64,000 nucleotides of DNA, from positions 6,118,821 through 6,182,820 of the forward strand of contig CAJQUN010000003.1 in assembly GCA_907163345.1 (NCBI GenBank). The letters are read 5' to 3'. The notes beneath the pieces were generated by a model. That model had not been told where the DNA came from and ran no database searches. It saw only the letters and a program-made list of their open reading frames with translations. The translations under genes were made by a program, and so were the position numbers. Positions 12,105-26,500 of the stretch are shown here, in pieces; the stretch's first letter is position 1; the number at the start of each line of letters is the position of its first letter. Source of the stretch: Haberlea rhodopensis (taxonomy: Eukaryota; Streptophyta; Magnoliopsida; Lamiales; Gesneriaceae).

Positions 12105-13268
12105 TAGGGATGGCAATGAGACGGGTTCAAATCCGGACCCGCTTTGAACCTGCCTCGCCAGGGCGAGTCTGGACCCGCTTCAACCGGGTTTGGAAGCGGG
12201 TCAGGGCGGGTCCTGGGATTGGCCGAACCCGCCCCGCTATACATTTTTTATTTTATTTTTTAAAAAATTGATATTGATTATACATTTTAAAGGAATGGCA
12301 ACGGGTCGGGTATGTGACGGGTTTGGCCAATCCCAGGACCCGCCCCGCTACACATAAAACCCGGACTCGCCCCGCCCCGCTTAAACCCGCGAACCCGGCG
12401 GGTTTACCCGCCCCGCCCCCAGTTCCAGTTTTTTTTTTTTAAAAAAAATTTTGGCTAGAAATCAATTTTGAAACACAAAAGTTGAGTTTTGTGATTAAAT
12501 TTCATGTTTTCTCTAGTAAATATTTATAATAAGCATTGTGAAACTATCTTTAAACTACTAAATATTTATTAATTTGCTCTTATTTCCTTCAAAATGTCCA
12601 ACTTCTTTAACATAAACACATGAATTTTGATATAAAATTAAATAATGACACTTTATTGTTCAATTAAAGAAGTAGAATGTATAATCAATATCATAATTTT
12701 TTTTAAAAAAAATAAATTTGTATTGCGAGGCGGGTACGGAGCGGGTTCGGCCAATCCCAGGACCCGCCCCGCCCCGCTTCCAAACCCGGTTGAAGCGGGT
12801 CAAGACCCGCCCCGACGGGGCTGGTTCAATGCGAGTCCGGGTTTGGACCCGTCCCATTGCCATCCTAACATTTTACTTCTTTGATTGAACAATAATGTGC
12901 ATTATTTAATTTTATATCAAAATTCATGTGTTCATGTTAAAGAAGTTGGACATTTTGAAGGAAATATGAGCAAATTAATAAATATTTAGTAGCTTAAAGA
13001 TAGTTTTACAATGCTTATTATAAATATTTACTAGAGAAAACATGAAATTTAATCACAAAACTCAACTTTTGTGTTTCAAATTTGATTTCTAGCTAATTTT
13101 TTTTTTAAAAAATAAAACATAAAAAAAACCTGGAACCGGGGCGGGGCGGGTAGAACCCGCCGAGTTCGCGGGTCTAAGCGGGACGGGGCTGATCCGGGTT
13201 TTATGTGTAGCGGGGCGGGTCCTGGGATTGGTCAAACCCGTCCCATACCCGCCCCGTTGCCATTCCTA
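12105..13268. mobile_element. Composite hAT-like foldback element (A-B-A'-B')
   Basis: The unit is flanked by a perfect 8-bp duplication, gatgggat (12097-12104 and 13269-13276), as expected of hAT elements. Its ends are inverted: TAGGGATGGCAATGAGACGGG-like on the left, and TAGGAATGGCAACGGGGCGGG-like on the reverse complement of the right. Inside are four modules: A (12105-12290), B (12291-12674), A' (12675-12867, reverse complement of A) and B' (12874-13268, reverse complement of B). Each module has a GC-rich block of GCGGG/CCCGC words next to its terminus and an AT-rich inner part. No transposase is present, so it is a non-autonomous element. Confidence 0.85.
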
Positions 13269-14570
13269 GATGGGATGACGAGAATATGCTCCGCAGATGT
13301 TTTCAAGGCTAACAAATGGAGTCCTGAACTAGCTGCCGCTTGTGAGGTACGGAAAGAGATCAAATTTGAGTTTACAACAACTTAATGCTAAAAATTTAAA
13401 ACTCATCAATTTTAAATAAAAAATACATAAACTAATATACTAACCATTTTTAGATCAATCATATTAAGTTGATCTATATGTAGAGTTCACATCGGGTCTA
13501 TATAAAGATTTTCCCAATCTAATTCACAGAAATTAAATTTAAAATCTTTCTTTCAATAAAAATAAACATTTTTTTTATTATTTAAGAATTTCAATATTTA
13601 GTATTCACACTGTAATATATATAAAATACATGTAACATTATTATTCATTATTCGAATCAATATCCAATGATAACTAAAATCATATTTTAAATGGTATAAT
13701 AATAATCACAACCAATTATATAAAATGTTTTTATTTCATTTGGTATTTATTAGATACATATTATTTTTTAACTATGAAAAATACATATATTAATTAATTT
13801 TTTATATAAAAAATTATACATGAAACATAACAACGGAGTTTAGGATGGAGTTCACTGCCCTAAATAAATGTGTTCAAAATATTAATTAGGTGTATCTTTG
13901 AATTAAGTTTAATGACAACAAATCATTCTTTAGTTTTCCAAATAGATATTTACAACTTTATTATTGAAAACATATAATTTACCCTCTTTTGATATTCAAA
14001 ATAAGCAATTTATCCATTTGTGGTTCGAAAATATGAAGTTTACCCAATATGTTTGTGAATAGGTGCAAAACACCCATCCGTATATGACATGTGAGAGGAC
14101 AATGTGTTATGTTTTGAAAATCATAAATAATAAAATATCTATTTACAAATCACATAGGGTAAAATATCTAATAATATCACATATGATAAAATGCTTATTT
14201 ACAAATCATAAAAAATAAAATTTCTATTAACAATACTATTGGGAAAAATTGTCATCTACTCTTGAATTAAAGACAAGCAAAGTAATAGTCGTGTCGTAAT
14301 CATAACAACTTCCATTATCAGCAAACGCGACTTTATAGCACTGTTTATGTGTAATGATATTAATTCATACTGGACGCTACCTTTCACCAATCCACCCGTA
14401 CATTGCCCAAAAAAATCGCAGTTCTTGTTTTTTTACAGGATTTTTTGCAGTTTTCAAGTAGGAGAAATTGGCAGATCAGGTGAATTCTAAGCACAGTCTT
14501 CCGTTAAACTTCAGTGCACTCTGGCTGACTTTTGCAAAGTTCTTGGTCTTTTTATCCCTTCAGATCTCTC
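13269..14570. other. Intergenic DNA and upstream region of PIROGI
   Basis: Bases 13277-13350 continue the sequence interrupted by the hAT element (MTRICSADVFKANKW frame, then GAG followed by a GTACGG donor-like site); this is unrecognised and could be part of an old gene or leader. AT-rich DNA follows. Bases 13960-14260 contain words such as gtttaccc and aaaatatct related to the foldback at 57950-58340. The last ~80 bases before 14571 are a pyrimidine-rich leader ending in cagatctctc before the ATG. Confidence 0.45.
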
Positions 14571-17500
14571 ATGGCTGTCCCAATAGAGGAAGCCATGGCG
14601 GCACTGTCCACTTTCTCGCTGGAGGTTAGTGTGCATTTCTAAATTGAAGCGATCTCTACATTTTTTTTTGTGATTTAATTTGTTTTCGAAACATTTTTTT
14701 AGGATGATCAACCAGATATTCAGGGACCTGGGTTTTGGGTGTCAACTGAGAGAGCTGCAACTACTAGTCCCATTGGTATTTTTTTGTCTCTTTGCTTGAT
14801 TGTTAATGTTTCTACTGTTTCTTGAAATTTTTTATGGGTTCTTTGCTATTTCATGGGTTTCTACTGTTGTTTGAAGTTCCAAAGTTGTTAGTTTTGACAT
14901 TGTCAATATTTGTCATGAAAAACTAAGGATGGTAGTATATTCTGTTTTGATGCTCAGCGTGTCCCTGGAAAGTTTAGACATGAGTGTTATATTAACTTCC
15001 TTTCACCAATTCAAAGTAGTTTGCGGACTCAATAAAATTTTAATACCGGGAGATGATCATGGTTCTTTCTGCTTAAGTGTGGAGCAGATTCTCTCTGGTT
15101 GTGTCAGGGAAAGTTATGTTTTTTTTATTTGATGCATCTATTGGATTATCCATAAACCCGTATCGAAAGATTATATTGTTGTTATAAACTGTCTTTATCT
15201 CATCTATGATGCAATGAAGGTGCATGTGAGTATTAAGTTATTTCAGTAACTATAATTAGATGAAAAAAAAATTCTCGTTGATAGATATTAGAAAATACAA
15301 ATCGAGCTTTGTTGGATGGTTTTAAGCTTCTAAAAATACCTGTTACTATAAAATGGTATTATTAAAACTTATTCATTATCCTCGATAGACATAATGATGA
15401 TGCAAATGCCACTTTCTTGGATGGTCTTGAGGCTTTTGCAATATCATGTAGAGATTTGGTACCTTTTGCTTTGTTGGTACTCTGTTATGTAATGATATAT
15501 ATATATGTGTGTGTGTGTGTGTGTACTTTTTTCTTGCAATATAAGCTTAAGTGTGAAGATGTTCTCATAATCTTAGAAAGTCTTCTTTTCTACATAGAAT
15601 ATAGTGATGTTTCTGCCTATCGATTATCATTATCTGAGGACACGAAAGCGATCAATCAGCTGGTATGATCTACACTCAGTTACATACTCCATTTATTTTC
15701 ACTCTATTTTAATTTTGTAATTTTTTTTCTGATTCAAAGAACTGAAATGGATGCAGAACTTGCTAATAAGAGAGGGAAAGGAAATGGGTTCGGTGCTCTA
15801 TACTTATCGGAGTTGTGTAAAAGCGCTTCCTCAGGTGCTTCATTCTGATGTTTATAGGCAGATTAAGCATATTTTATATCACCACTGGCTGAGCAGCAGA
15901 AGCTCAAGTTGAATAATTAACTTGAGGCAGCTCTAAATTTTCTGTAGGGAAAATAAAAACCTTTTTACCACGAACCCATATGGGTCCGATATTTAAAAAC
16001 ATGAAGCATACCTCTCCTTTGTGATACTTTGATATTACTTTTACTCGTATAACATACATAACTGATGTATATAATTTGGCAGCTACCAGATTCGATGAAA
16101 CAAAATCAGGCTGACTTGTATCTAGAAACATACCAAGTTTTAGACCTAGAGATGAGCCGGCTACGTGAAATTCAGCGTTGGCAAGCATCAGCTGCATCAA
16201 AAGTCTGATTTCTCATCCTTCTTATTTCCCATCTTTAATGCAGTTTTTCAAGTATATGCTGAGCATGCTTATGCTTCTTATGACAGCTGGCGGCTGATAT
16301 GCAGCGTTTTTCAAGGCCCGAGCGACGCGTCAATGGTCCTACTATAACTCATCTTTGGTGTGTTGGTCGAATTAGTTTTCCTAATATCATGAAGTTCACA
16401 GATACTTATAACTGTTCATAATTAAAAAGTAACTTACCAGATGCTTGAAAGTTATTGGTGGTTCAGTTAATATATTGAATATATATGCTTGTGAACTTGC
16501 ATTTTCCGGGTTTATCTGCCTTTCACATTGCCTGCTTTTCTGGTCTTGATTTTTTTTCCAACCAGGAGTGGCTTGCTTGCTCTGAGAACTTAAAATAACA
16601 TTGTTCTTTGATAAACTTCAGCATGATCTCATGTGTTCATATATTGCTTAAATTTATGTATCCACGCATCAAAGAATTTGAAATGGTTGTTCCAACTAAA
16701 AAGGATTGGTGGTGAGTGACTGGTGACTGGTGATAATGCCAGCCTACGAGTGAGTCTAACTATCTGGAAAATAAAAGACCGACCACCATGCTGTTACAAC
16801 AATTTAGGGAAGGTCGTTCATCTATAATCAACCATTGAGCACTTGGCTTTCTCTTTTTTTTTTTTATAGTTGTAGAAAACTTTGTTTCTCCCAGCGCTTG
16901 CTAGGGTTGCCTTAATTGAAAAATTATTCAGGTAATTTTATCATTCATTGCAGGTCTATGCTGACGTTGTTTGATGTGTTGGTTCAACTTGATCATTTAA
17001 AGAATGCGAAGGCTAGCATACCCAATGACTTTTCTTGGTACAAAAGGTATGCTAGATTTTTTTTTTTGATCAGACAAATAATATGTAATATAAAAGACGA
17101 TGCCAAAGGCACGATAAAGTTACTACAAGATGTAGCGAGAACTAAAATAGCTAGAACCAAGTGGTATTCTAGAAAGCTAAAATGCTAGCAAACATAATAA
17201 CGGTTCCTGTCTCCAATCAACAAACGAGTACATAAATTTATGCTTTCCTCTATTGGTGATCCAGAACCATGATCTGTAAATAACGACTTCCAATAAATCT
17301 TTCTCCTTGTTTTCTCTTCCTTGGAAACACAAATTGTTTCGATGTAGCCATATCGTCCAGACCACTGTGCTCCAAATTGTCATCCAAGCTTTCCTGCCCT
17401 TTTTTCTTGCCCACAACCCTTGGTGATGCAGTTGATGGGGTACTGACTCCGAAGACAAGACCGTAGAGAATCCCAGCCAATGATAGCATCTCATCCATAA

Positions 17501-20500
17501 GGCATATGACTCCGAACAGCAGAAAAACAGGTGTTGAGTTGTCTCCTCCGTTAAGAGGCATATCGCGCAATTCGCAGCTTCAGCTCCCGTGAGGATGTTA
17601 CTTTTACGGAGATTTGATCTTGTTGATATTCGGTCTCGAATCACTCTCCATGTAAACGCCGCAACCTTGGAAGGTGCAAAAGAGTTCCAAATCGAAGCAT
17701 ATATCTCTGATAAATTTCCATCAATTGGTGTGTCCTCCAAAATTGTAGCATATGCTGATTGAACGGAGTATCGGTTGGATGAGTCCAAGTTCCAAATCCA
17801 CAAATCCTCTTGTCCCTGTGTCAAAAGAGACCTGTCCAACAACAAAACTAAATCATGAAGTAAAGCATTTTCTCTGTCCAATAACTCTCTTCTCCAATCC
17901 CAACGCCACTCCCACAACCCATCCACCCAAACCCCCATATGAGCTATAAGAATATCTTTATCTCGTGCTAACAACGCTAACCTAGGAAATGATTCCTTTA
18001 AACTCTTAACCCCCACCCAAACATCACCCCAGAATCGAGTCCCCATCCCATTCCCAACTTTTCTATTAATCCCTCTTTTAAACCAACCCGATTGATCTTG
18101 AAACGTGCATTTCAAAATGTCTTTCCACCAAGACGACGACTGAACCGCTCCGCTCCCCCCCGTCATCTATCAAACTCCATCTGTTAAATCCATATCTAGA
18201 CCTAAGAACCTTCCACCATAAAGAGCTCTCATTTTTTAAAATTCCCCAACCCCATTTCCCCAAGAGTGATTTATTGAAATGATCCAAATTTCGAACCCCC
18301 AACCCCCCTTCAACTTTGGTTTGCAAAACTCTGCCCATTTGACCCAGGCTACTTTCCGGCAACTCTCCCCACCCCCCCATAAGAAAGCAGTCTGAATAGA
18401 CTGTAATTTGGCAAGTATGTTCTTCGGAGCTCGATAAAAGGAGAAATAGTAGGTCGGTAAGGAAGTTAGCACAGCATTGAGCAAAATCAACCGTCCTCCC
18501 AGAGACAGACTTTTATCTTCCCACGAGGCCAATCTTTTTCTGTACTTATCAATCACCGGATTCCAAGTACCTTTATTCTTTGAGTTCACCCCAATTGGTA
18601 TCCCTAGATATGTGCACGGTAATTTCCCCACTTTACACCTCAAAATTTCTGCTAATTTGACCATCGGATCCTCATCCACATTAATTCCCATTAACTGACT
18701 TTTATGAAAGTTGATTCGCAGCCCAGAAAGCAATTCAAAATTGCTTAAAATTGCCTTGAAAATTAAGGCATTGTTCTCTGTCGCCTCACCGACAAACAAT
18801 GTATCATCTGCAAATTGAAGAGGCGATATCATTATTCTGTCTCTTCCCACGTATAAAGGTGATAATAACTGAACCTATATCGCCTTTTCAACCAGTCTAC
18901 TGAGGGATTCCACCACAATTACGAACAAAAAAGGAGATAATGGATCTCCTTGTCTTAATCCTCGCTGTAGCTGGAATTCCTTTGTGGGGCTCCCATTAAT
19001 CAAAACTGACGCTATGGCACTCGAAATGCACTCCATTATCCATTTGGTATCAAAATTCATCAATGTCATTACATGTTGTAGGAAATTCCAATCCACCGAA
19101 TCGTAAGCCTTCTCGAAATCCACCTTGAAAATCATTCCCTTTTTCTTATTCCTCTTCATCTCATCCACCAACTCGTTAACAATCAAAATCCCATCGAGAA
19201 TATGTCTTTGACCAATAAACGCGGACTGGGATTGAGAAATAATCCTGTCAAGAACTTTACTCAGGCGGTTCGCAAGTACCTTCGATAGAACTTTGTATAC
19301 ACATCCAATGAGTGCAATTGGCCGAAATTCCTCCAATTTATTAGGATTTTCTTTCTTTGGAATTAGCACAATAAATGACGGATTTCCCCCCTTAATCAAC
19401 TTTCCATATGTGTGAAATTGTTGAAAGAAAATCATGAAGTCATCCTTGAGTAGCTCCCAAAAGTGCTTAATGAATCTAAAATTGAATTCGTCAGGCCCCG
19501 GACTTTTTGTGCTGTCACAGTCCCAAACCGCGCTTTTGACTTCATCCTCTGAGAAATTTGCTGTGAGCATGATATTCTCGTTCTGTGTGATATGATCGAA
19601 ATGGACCCCCGTGATGAGTGGTCTCCTCCATTCTTTCCTAGCAAACTGCTTAGAAAAATGATCGTGAACCCCTTCCTTAATTCCCTGTACATCGTCCTTC
19701 CATTGACCATTTAAAATAATCCTACAATCTCATTCCTCTTCCGTCTCCGATTAACCACTTTATGGAAAAAGCTTGAATTCACATCCCCTTCCCGAATCCA
19801 TTTTATTCTTGCCTTTTGATATAATAGGGTGTCTTTCATTCCCAACTGAGTCTGTAATTCGCTCACCGCTTTCTGTCTAATCTGATTCTCCTCTGTCGAC
19901 AGTTCTCTAACTTCCGCCATGTCATCCCACTTGCTGATCATTCCCTTGGTTTCCTCAATCTTTCCATCCAATGAGCCAAATACTTCCCAGTTCCATAATT
20001 TGAGACTCATTTTCAACCGTTTAAGTTTTTCTCATATGCACCCCATCCTTCAATCTGATAGCTGAGCCATTGTTGTTCCACAAAAGTCTTAAATTGTGTA
20101 TGTTTAATCCATTTCGTTGATTGCTTGCATTGTACTGCTGAAATTGTTTGTCATCCATCCTTTCTTGTTTATAGCGGTATTCATAAATTATTATTCTTTT
20201 CATATGTAATACCATGAACTTATTCGATTTGATTCTCCTGCCTAATTCATCTGTAATACCATGAACTTGTTCGATTTGACTCTTATGCCTCGTCTAATTT
20301 AAGTTCTCAAAATTTCATTTTGGGGACTTGTTGACAAATTTTATGTCTGTATCTCGTGATACTTGCTCTGAATGAGAGAAATTTGATGGCAACAAAGTTG
20401 AAACAAACCCGTTTTCTTCTTCTTCTTCTTCGTAATATTCTGTTCCTTTAAAGTGTTTTTAAACTTGAAATTTTGTTGTCTCTTACAGCCTCTTTTCTCA

Positions 20501-23500
20501 TTTATAATGGCATTAATGGTTGTCATATCTTTTCGTTTTTGTTCTCTTGGAAGATGATGGACTATACTGAGAGCCAGTTCGTATAAAAAGCAATTGTCGA
20601 TAATGTATCAACCAAACATGATTTTTTATGGCTGTTTTTTTCTTTTTTCCCAATAAACAGTAGTAGTTTTATTTTTTTAACAGAACAGTAAAATCGAGCT
20701 TCTTTTAATTTTTAAAAGATAAGCTGAAACAGAGACTCATAAGCCATATTTTCTTTCTGGCTTTTAAATATTTGTTTTAAAACAAAACCATTGAAACACC
20801 AATTTTTGTGGCGAAAGCACTTTTATAAGTGGCTGGGGCGGGCTCAACATCTCAGCAACAACTAACAATGGCAGTGGATTCTTGTATTTTGGAGAATAAA
20901 TAGAGTTTATGATACACTTGATGGGCTGATCTCCCGATTGCTCATATTTCATTAAGCTCCCGACTACTCGCAAATATTAGAGCTCCTGTCTGCTCAACGA
21001 TGGTTGATTTCCAGACTTCTTTCTGTATTATTGACCTCCCGAATCCTTTGCTAAATTCCCAATTCCTCGTGTATATCGAACCCACCCCTCCTTTTACCGC
21101 GCTGACCCCTCGACACTTGAATTTCAGGACACTATATATCTTGACCGCACAAATTTCTGACTCCTCATGCCTTCGACATTTTACTGGAATTTTCCCTACT
21201 GATTTTCACCTAGAGTTTTTGAGCATTACTGTCGTGGTCAGATAAATAGGCACTTGCTTCTTTGATCTTCTAAATCTATTAAACTCGAAAGATTACTTAT
21301 CTGTCCTCCCCATAGAAGAGTTTCTATCACATCATTACATGTTTTCTCTGATGCAGTTTTAGCATTCTAAAATTTTAATATCATTAAATTGACTTTCATT
21401 TTAATACATTTTCTTGGGGTTTCATGTGAATTTTTACTTCACTAGATTTTATAGCTGCTAAACGTGTTTATTATTTTCAATATATTAGGACATTTACTCA
21501 AGTGAGTGTGCAGTGGCAAGATACTGATTCAGTGAGGGAAGAACTAGATGATTTACAGGTCAGGGCTTTTTATCTTTCTAAAAAATTGTTCAATGAATGT
21601 GGGTTTATGTTTGTGCCATGGAGCGTTTTTATAACCTAGTTACCTTATCAGCTGAGACCATGATTAATATGCATCTTGGCAGATCTTTTTGAGCACGAGG
21701 TGGGCAATTCTATTGAACTTGCATGTTGAGATGTTCAGGGTCAACAAGTATCCTTTGTGTGAATTGTTTGTATTTTTAAGATGCGAGCTTAAAAATATTA
21801 CAAAGATTAATTCAGTATATTCATTTTCTTAATCTCTGTATGAGGATGAAACTCTCGTAGGATATTTTCCATTGAGGACCTATTTTCAGAAAACTTATTG
21901 TTCTCAAAAGGTTTTCTGAATTTTCATTTTAGAACTGTCTTTTTCTTGCTACTGGTTATCTCTGATTTTTGGTACATGCACTCCTTTACTTGCAATAGTG
22001 TTGATGATATTCTCCAAGTTCTCATAGTTTTTGCTGTTGAGTCTCTGGAGTTAAACTTTGCGCTTCTCTTTCCGGAGCGCCACATTATTCTTCGTGTTTT
22101 GCCTGTTCTTGTTGTCTTGGCATCATCATCAGAGAAAGATAGCGAGTCCCTGTACAAGAGAGTGAAAGTTAACAGACTGATCAATATATTTAAGGTACAT
22201 AACTTGAATGTATTGAACGAGTCTTCTAGTGTTCTAGTTTCTGAATTTTCCCTACCCCTTATACTTTTTTTTAAAAGTTGAATAATGGTCTTAAGTCACT
22301 TCTTTTATTATGTAGAACGATCCAGTCATCCCTGCATTTCCAGATCTTCATCTTTCCTCTACAGCGATACTAAAGGAATTGTCCATGTACTTTCCAAAAT
22401 TTTCTTCCCAAACCCGTCTGCTTACTCTTCCTTCGCCCCATGAGCTGCCACCACGGGAGGCACAAGAATATCCTTTAATCATTTTCAGTCAAGACTATAT
22501 GGTCTTACTTTTAGCTTCTCTGTACTAGTAAATATCTTCTTGCTGTCTCTGAAATTTGTTGTTTATCAATACGAAAATTCATTCTCTACCTAGTTCAGAG
22601 GAAGTAACCGCGATCTTGGCAAAATGTGAATGCTTGTTGCCTTGACATACCTAACTTATCAGCGTCGTTACTTGATCATCAACCATATTGGGGCTATACG
22701 TGCTGAACATGATGACTTCTCTGTACGCTTTGCTGCTTCTTTGAACCAGGTAATCTCGCCTAAGGCCTGCCCAATTCTCTTCATACATTCCCTTGCCCGT
22801 AACTTCGTTGATTTATGTACACGTGAATGTATAATGAATCCTCTAGCAGCATACAGAATCATGTGTGTGTTATTCTCCAAGATTTTTATCGTGTTAGCTA
22901 CTTAGCTTAGTTTTTGGTATTATAGAAACAACTTAGTGGGGGGTACTACACTTGTCTAATTTGGTTCATAAATCTCAGTTTTTCTCCTCTGCATCACTAT
23001 GTGAACTCTTCTTATGGTTTTGTTAGGGGTTGTGACAGATGTTATTTTCCTATTTTGCAGCTTTTGTTTTTGAGATCAATGGATGGCGCCGACTTGGAGT
23101 GGGCAAAGGAAGTCAAAGGGAATGTCTATGATATGGTTGTTGAAGGTTTTCAACTCTTAAGTAGATGGACTGGGCGTGTGTGGGACCAGTGTGCATGGAA
23201 ATTTTCACGCCCATGCAAAGATCCCATTTCCTCAGATTCACATGAGATAGCATCATCTTATTCAGACTATGAGAAGGTCTTCATTAAATTTCAAAGCTCA
23301 TCTTTACATTCTATCTGAACTCTGTACATTTAGTCAATATCTATTGCCGTCCATCCAATGCCATAACTCACAACTACATGTATAAATGAGTCATTTTGAA
23401 GTGCAGGGTTCAGTAATTGTTTAATTTTCTTTGTTGGCATCCTATTTGGGCCGTTGAATTCTTCCACATCAATTGATCACATAATGTTAACATTTTTAAA

Positions 23501-26500
23501 TGCTCTTAGGCGGTACGATATAATTATAGTGCTGAGGAAAGAAAAGCTATGGTTGAACTTGTGAGCTACATCAAGGGAATTGGGTTATTGATGCAGAAGG
23601 CAGATACATTGGTTGCTGATGCCCTGTGGGAAACTATACATGCAGAGGTCCAAGATTTTGTGCAAAATACACTGGCCATGATGCTGAGGACTAGTTTTCG
23701 TAAGAAGAAAGACCTTTCCAGGTAGGAATATTGTTATTTATTTTGAATGATGCATGTTAGACTACCATTAGATTATTTATGCCTACCTGATCTTGAATCT
23801 GAATTTATACTTCTTTCTCTCTGACGAATCGTCTTAATATGATAACCTTAACAAACAAAGTCTATACTAACTAGATTATTTTTACTTGCTGTTTTCTTGA
23901 TCTCATCTTGCATGTAAGATGTTACCTATAAATTCCTGCTGCTTATGTGGTCAAGCTGAAGGGTTTGCCTGCATTTATATATGTTCAAAATGTAGATGGA
24001 CAACATTTCAATGCTTTCTGTCATAAAACATTTGTTGAAAAGTTGTAACTTCTTTGTCTTGTATGTGCTTCTTTCAATTTTCCATTTGTAGGATTCTTTC
24101 TGATATGCGTACACTTTCTGCCGATTGGATGGCAAATACAAGCAAACCTGATTCTGATATGCAAACATTCCATCATGGAGGTGAAGAAAGTAGAGTGAGC
24201 TTCTTTTATCCAAGACCAGTAGCACCGACTTCTGCACAGGTTGGTCTGTTAGAAAATTCTTGTATCAAGAATGATACACATATGAAATCAATGTTTATTT
24301 CCAGCGTAACCAATTGTTGTGAGCCAAGAATGCAATTACCGACCCAATTGCACAATATGCAAAGAAAATGAATCTTTCTATGCCAATTAACTCAAGCACA
24401 CAGAGAACAACCACAACGCATTACGCAAATCAAGAGCCCATCCGATCAAAGGAAAAGAAATCTTGAAAGAGATCGTTGATAATTATCTTTGTTAGTTTTT
24501 ATATTTATTAGGATTGATATTCAAGTTTATCTAGGCTGATAGAATCTTTATTTAAAGTTATCTAGGATTTTGGTTTATTGTGTGTCTTGATTTTTGTTAG
24601 ACTCTATTATTATAAATATAGTGGCTTTGATTAATAAAATCAAGAATGAATTAATTAAAGCTTAAAGAAGGTCGCTGCGTTCGTGTTATCTCTCGACTCT
24701 TGTTCCACCCCAAACTCTCGGTCAATCACCCTCACCATTCCCCCCAACAAAACCCATGAACAGTGACTCGTTGTGAATAGTAACTCGTGAATAGTAATCT
24801 CACATCCCATAACGTGATCTTCAATCATAACAGATTAATCAACGAGAGGAAACAAATCGAAATAGCAAGAAGTCAGAACATAAGACGCGAAGAACACACA
24901 AGATTTTGCCGTGGTTCGATTGTAATTGATCTACCTCACGGGAGGTGCATTTTCATTGAACCATTTAAGTGATATAAAACAGTTCCTTTGTACATGAATT
25001 CACATAGATCCACTCCTATGAATTACAATATCTCTCAATTAAAATTCACTCAACAATTGCTTCTCAAAAAACTCAGTGGCTTCAATCCTTTTTCTTTTGT
25101 GTTTTTCTTCCTCTTGTGTATCTCTCTTCCTCTTGCTGTAAAATGACTCCCCTCAATCTTCTGCAGCTGAAGCCATCACCCTTATATAGAGGCTGCTCTC
25201 TCCTCACTTGAACCATCAACAACAGGTAACCCAACTGCCATCAAGCGTTGGTTCTTGAAAATGTAATTGTCGCTTCTTGATGCTCAAGACCTTGAGATTC
25301 TGCTGTGATCAAGGATGAATAATGTGACACAAATTTCAACAATCTCCACCTTATCACTTTATTCATCATGTGATAGCGCCACCTCGAATCTTGTTCTCTT
25401 TTTCAACAGCAAGAAGCAGAACATATGCGTTGGGTCAAGCACCAATCCAAGATTGGTCAGATTACATGCATTCCCCATATCTCCCGTTTTCTTCCCTCCC
25501 TATCGCAATCGATAGAAGGGAATGTCCCAAGATATTACCCGGAGTGATCATGTTACCAATCTGATTTCCCCAATATTGTTTCTCTCTCGGTGCTTCCTAA
25601 ATGTCGAAGAAATCATTCTGCTCACTTCTCCAGAATATTTTCTTCGATATGAACTGCCCTCTCAACCGCCTTGCTTTCTGCTCTTCTTTCTTTCTCCCAA
25701 GAAGACTGCACGCCCTTTGTTTAGATCTTGAATCAAACCGCTCAAGCTCACTGAATCTGAAGAAAAAACGGATGCAGCTCTCAATATCTCCTTCTCATAA
25801 ATCCCACGCTCGCCTTTCTTCTTTCTTCAGAAACTGCTCATCGTTCTTTGGCCGTTTTCTTAATCGAATTTCCCACTTTGTTTTCCCACGGACGCGCTAA
25901 TTGTTAGAAAATTCTTGTATCAAGAATGATACGCTTATGAAATCAATGTTTATTTCCAATTGCCGTAACCAATTGTCGTGAGCCAAGAATGCAATTACTG
26001 ACCCAATTGCACAATATGCAAAGAAAATGAATCTTTCTATGCCAATTAACTCAAGCACACAGAGAACAACCACAACACATTGAATGAACAATCATATGAC
26101 AGAAAGATTAATCAACAATAGGAAACAAATCGAAACAGCAAGAACTCAGAACATAAGACGCGAAGAACACACGAGATTTTACATGGTTCCATCGTAATTG
26201 ATCTACTGAGTGATACAAAACAATTCCCTTGTACATGAATTCACATAGATCCACTCCTATGAATTTCAATGGATCTCTCAATCAATTCACTCAACAATTG
26301 CTTTTCAAAAAACTGAAAGTGGCTTCAATCCTTGTTTCTTCTCTGTTTTTCTTCCTCTCGTGTATCTCTCTTTCTCTTGCTGTAAAATGACTCCCCTCAA
26401 TCTTCTGCAGCTGAAGCCATCACCCTTTTATAGAGGCTGCTCTTTGTCACCTGATTAGCAGGTAAAATTCCTCACTTGAACCATCACTGTAGGTAACCCA

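Noticed and set aside
12002..13385. A gene interrupted by the hAT element
   Set aside because: Rejoining the flanks gives a short frame with a stop just before the insertion (TTCTGA) and no recognisable product, so no gene is called.
25315..25900. Overlapping plus-strand frames in the LTR element interior
   Set aside because: Low-complexity Ser/Phe/Leu text without a gag or pol motif; the element points the other way.
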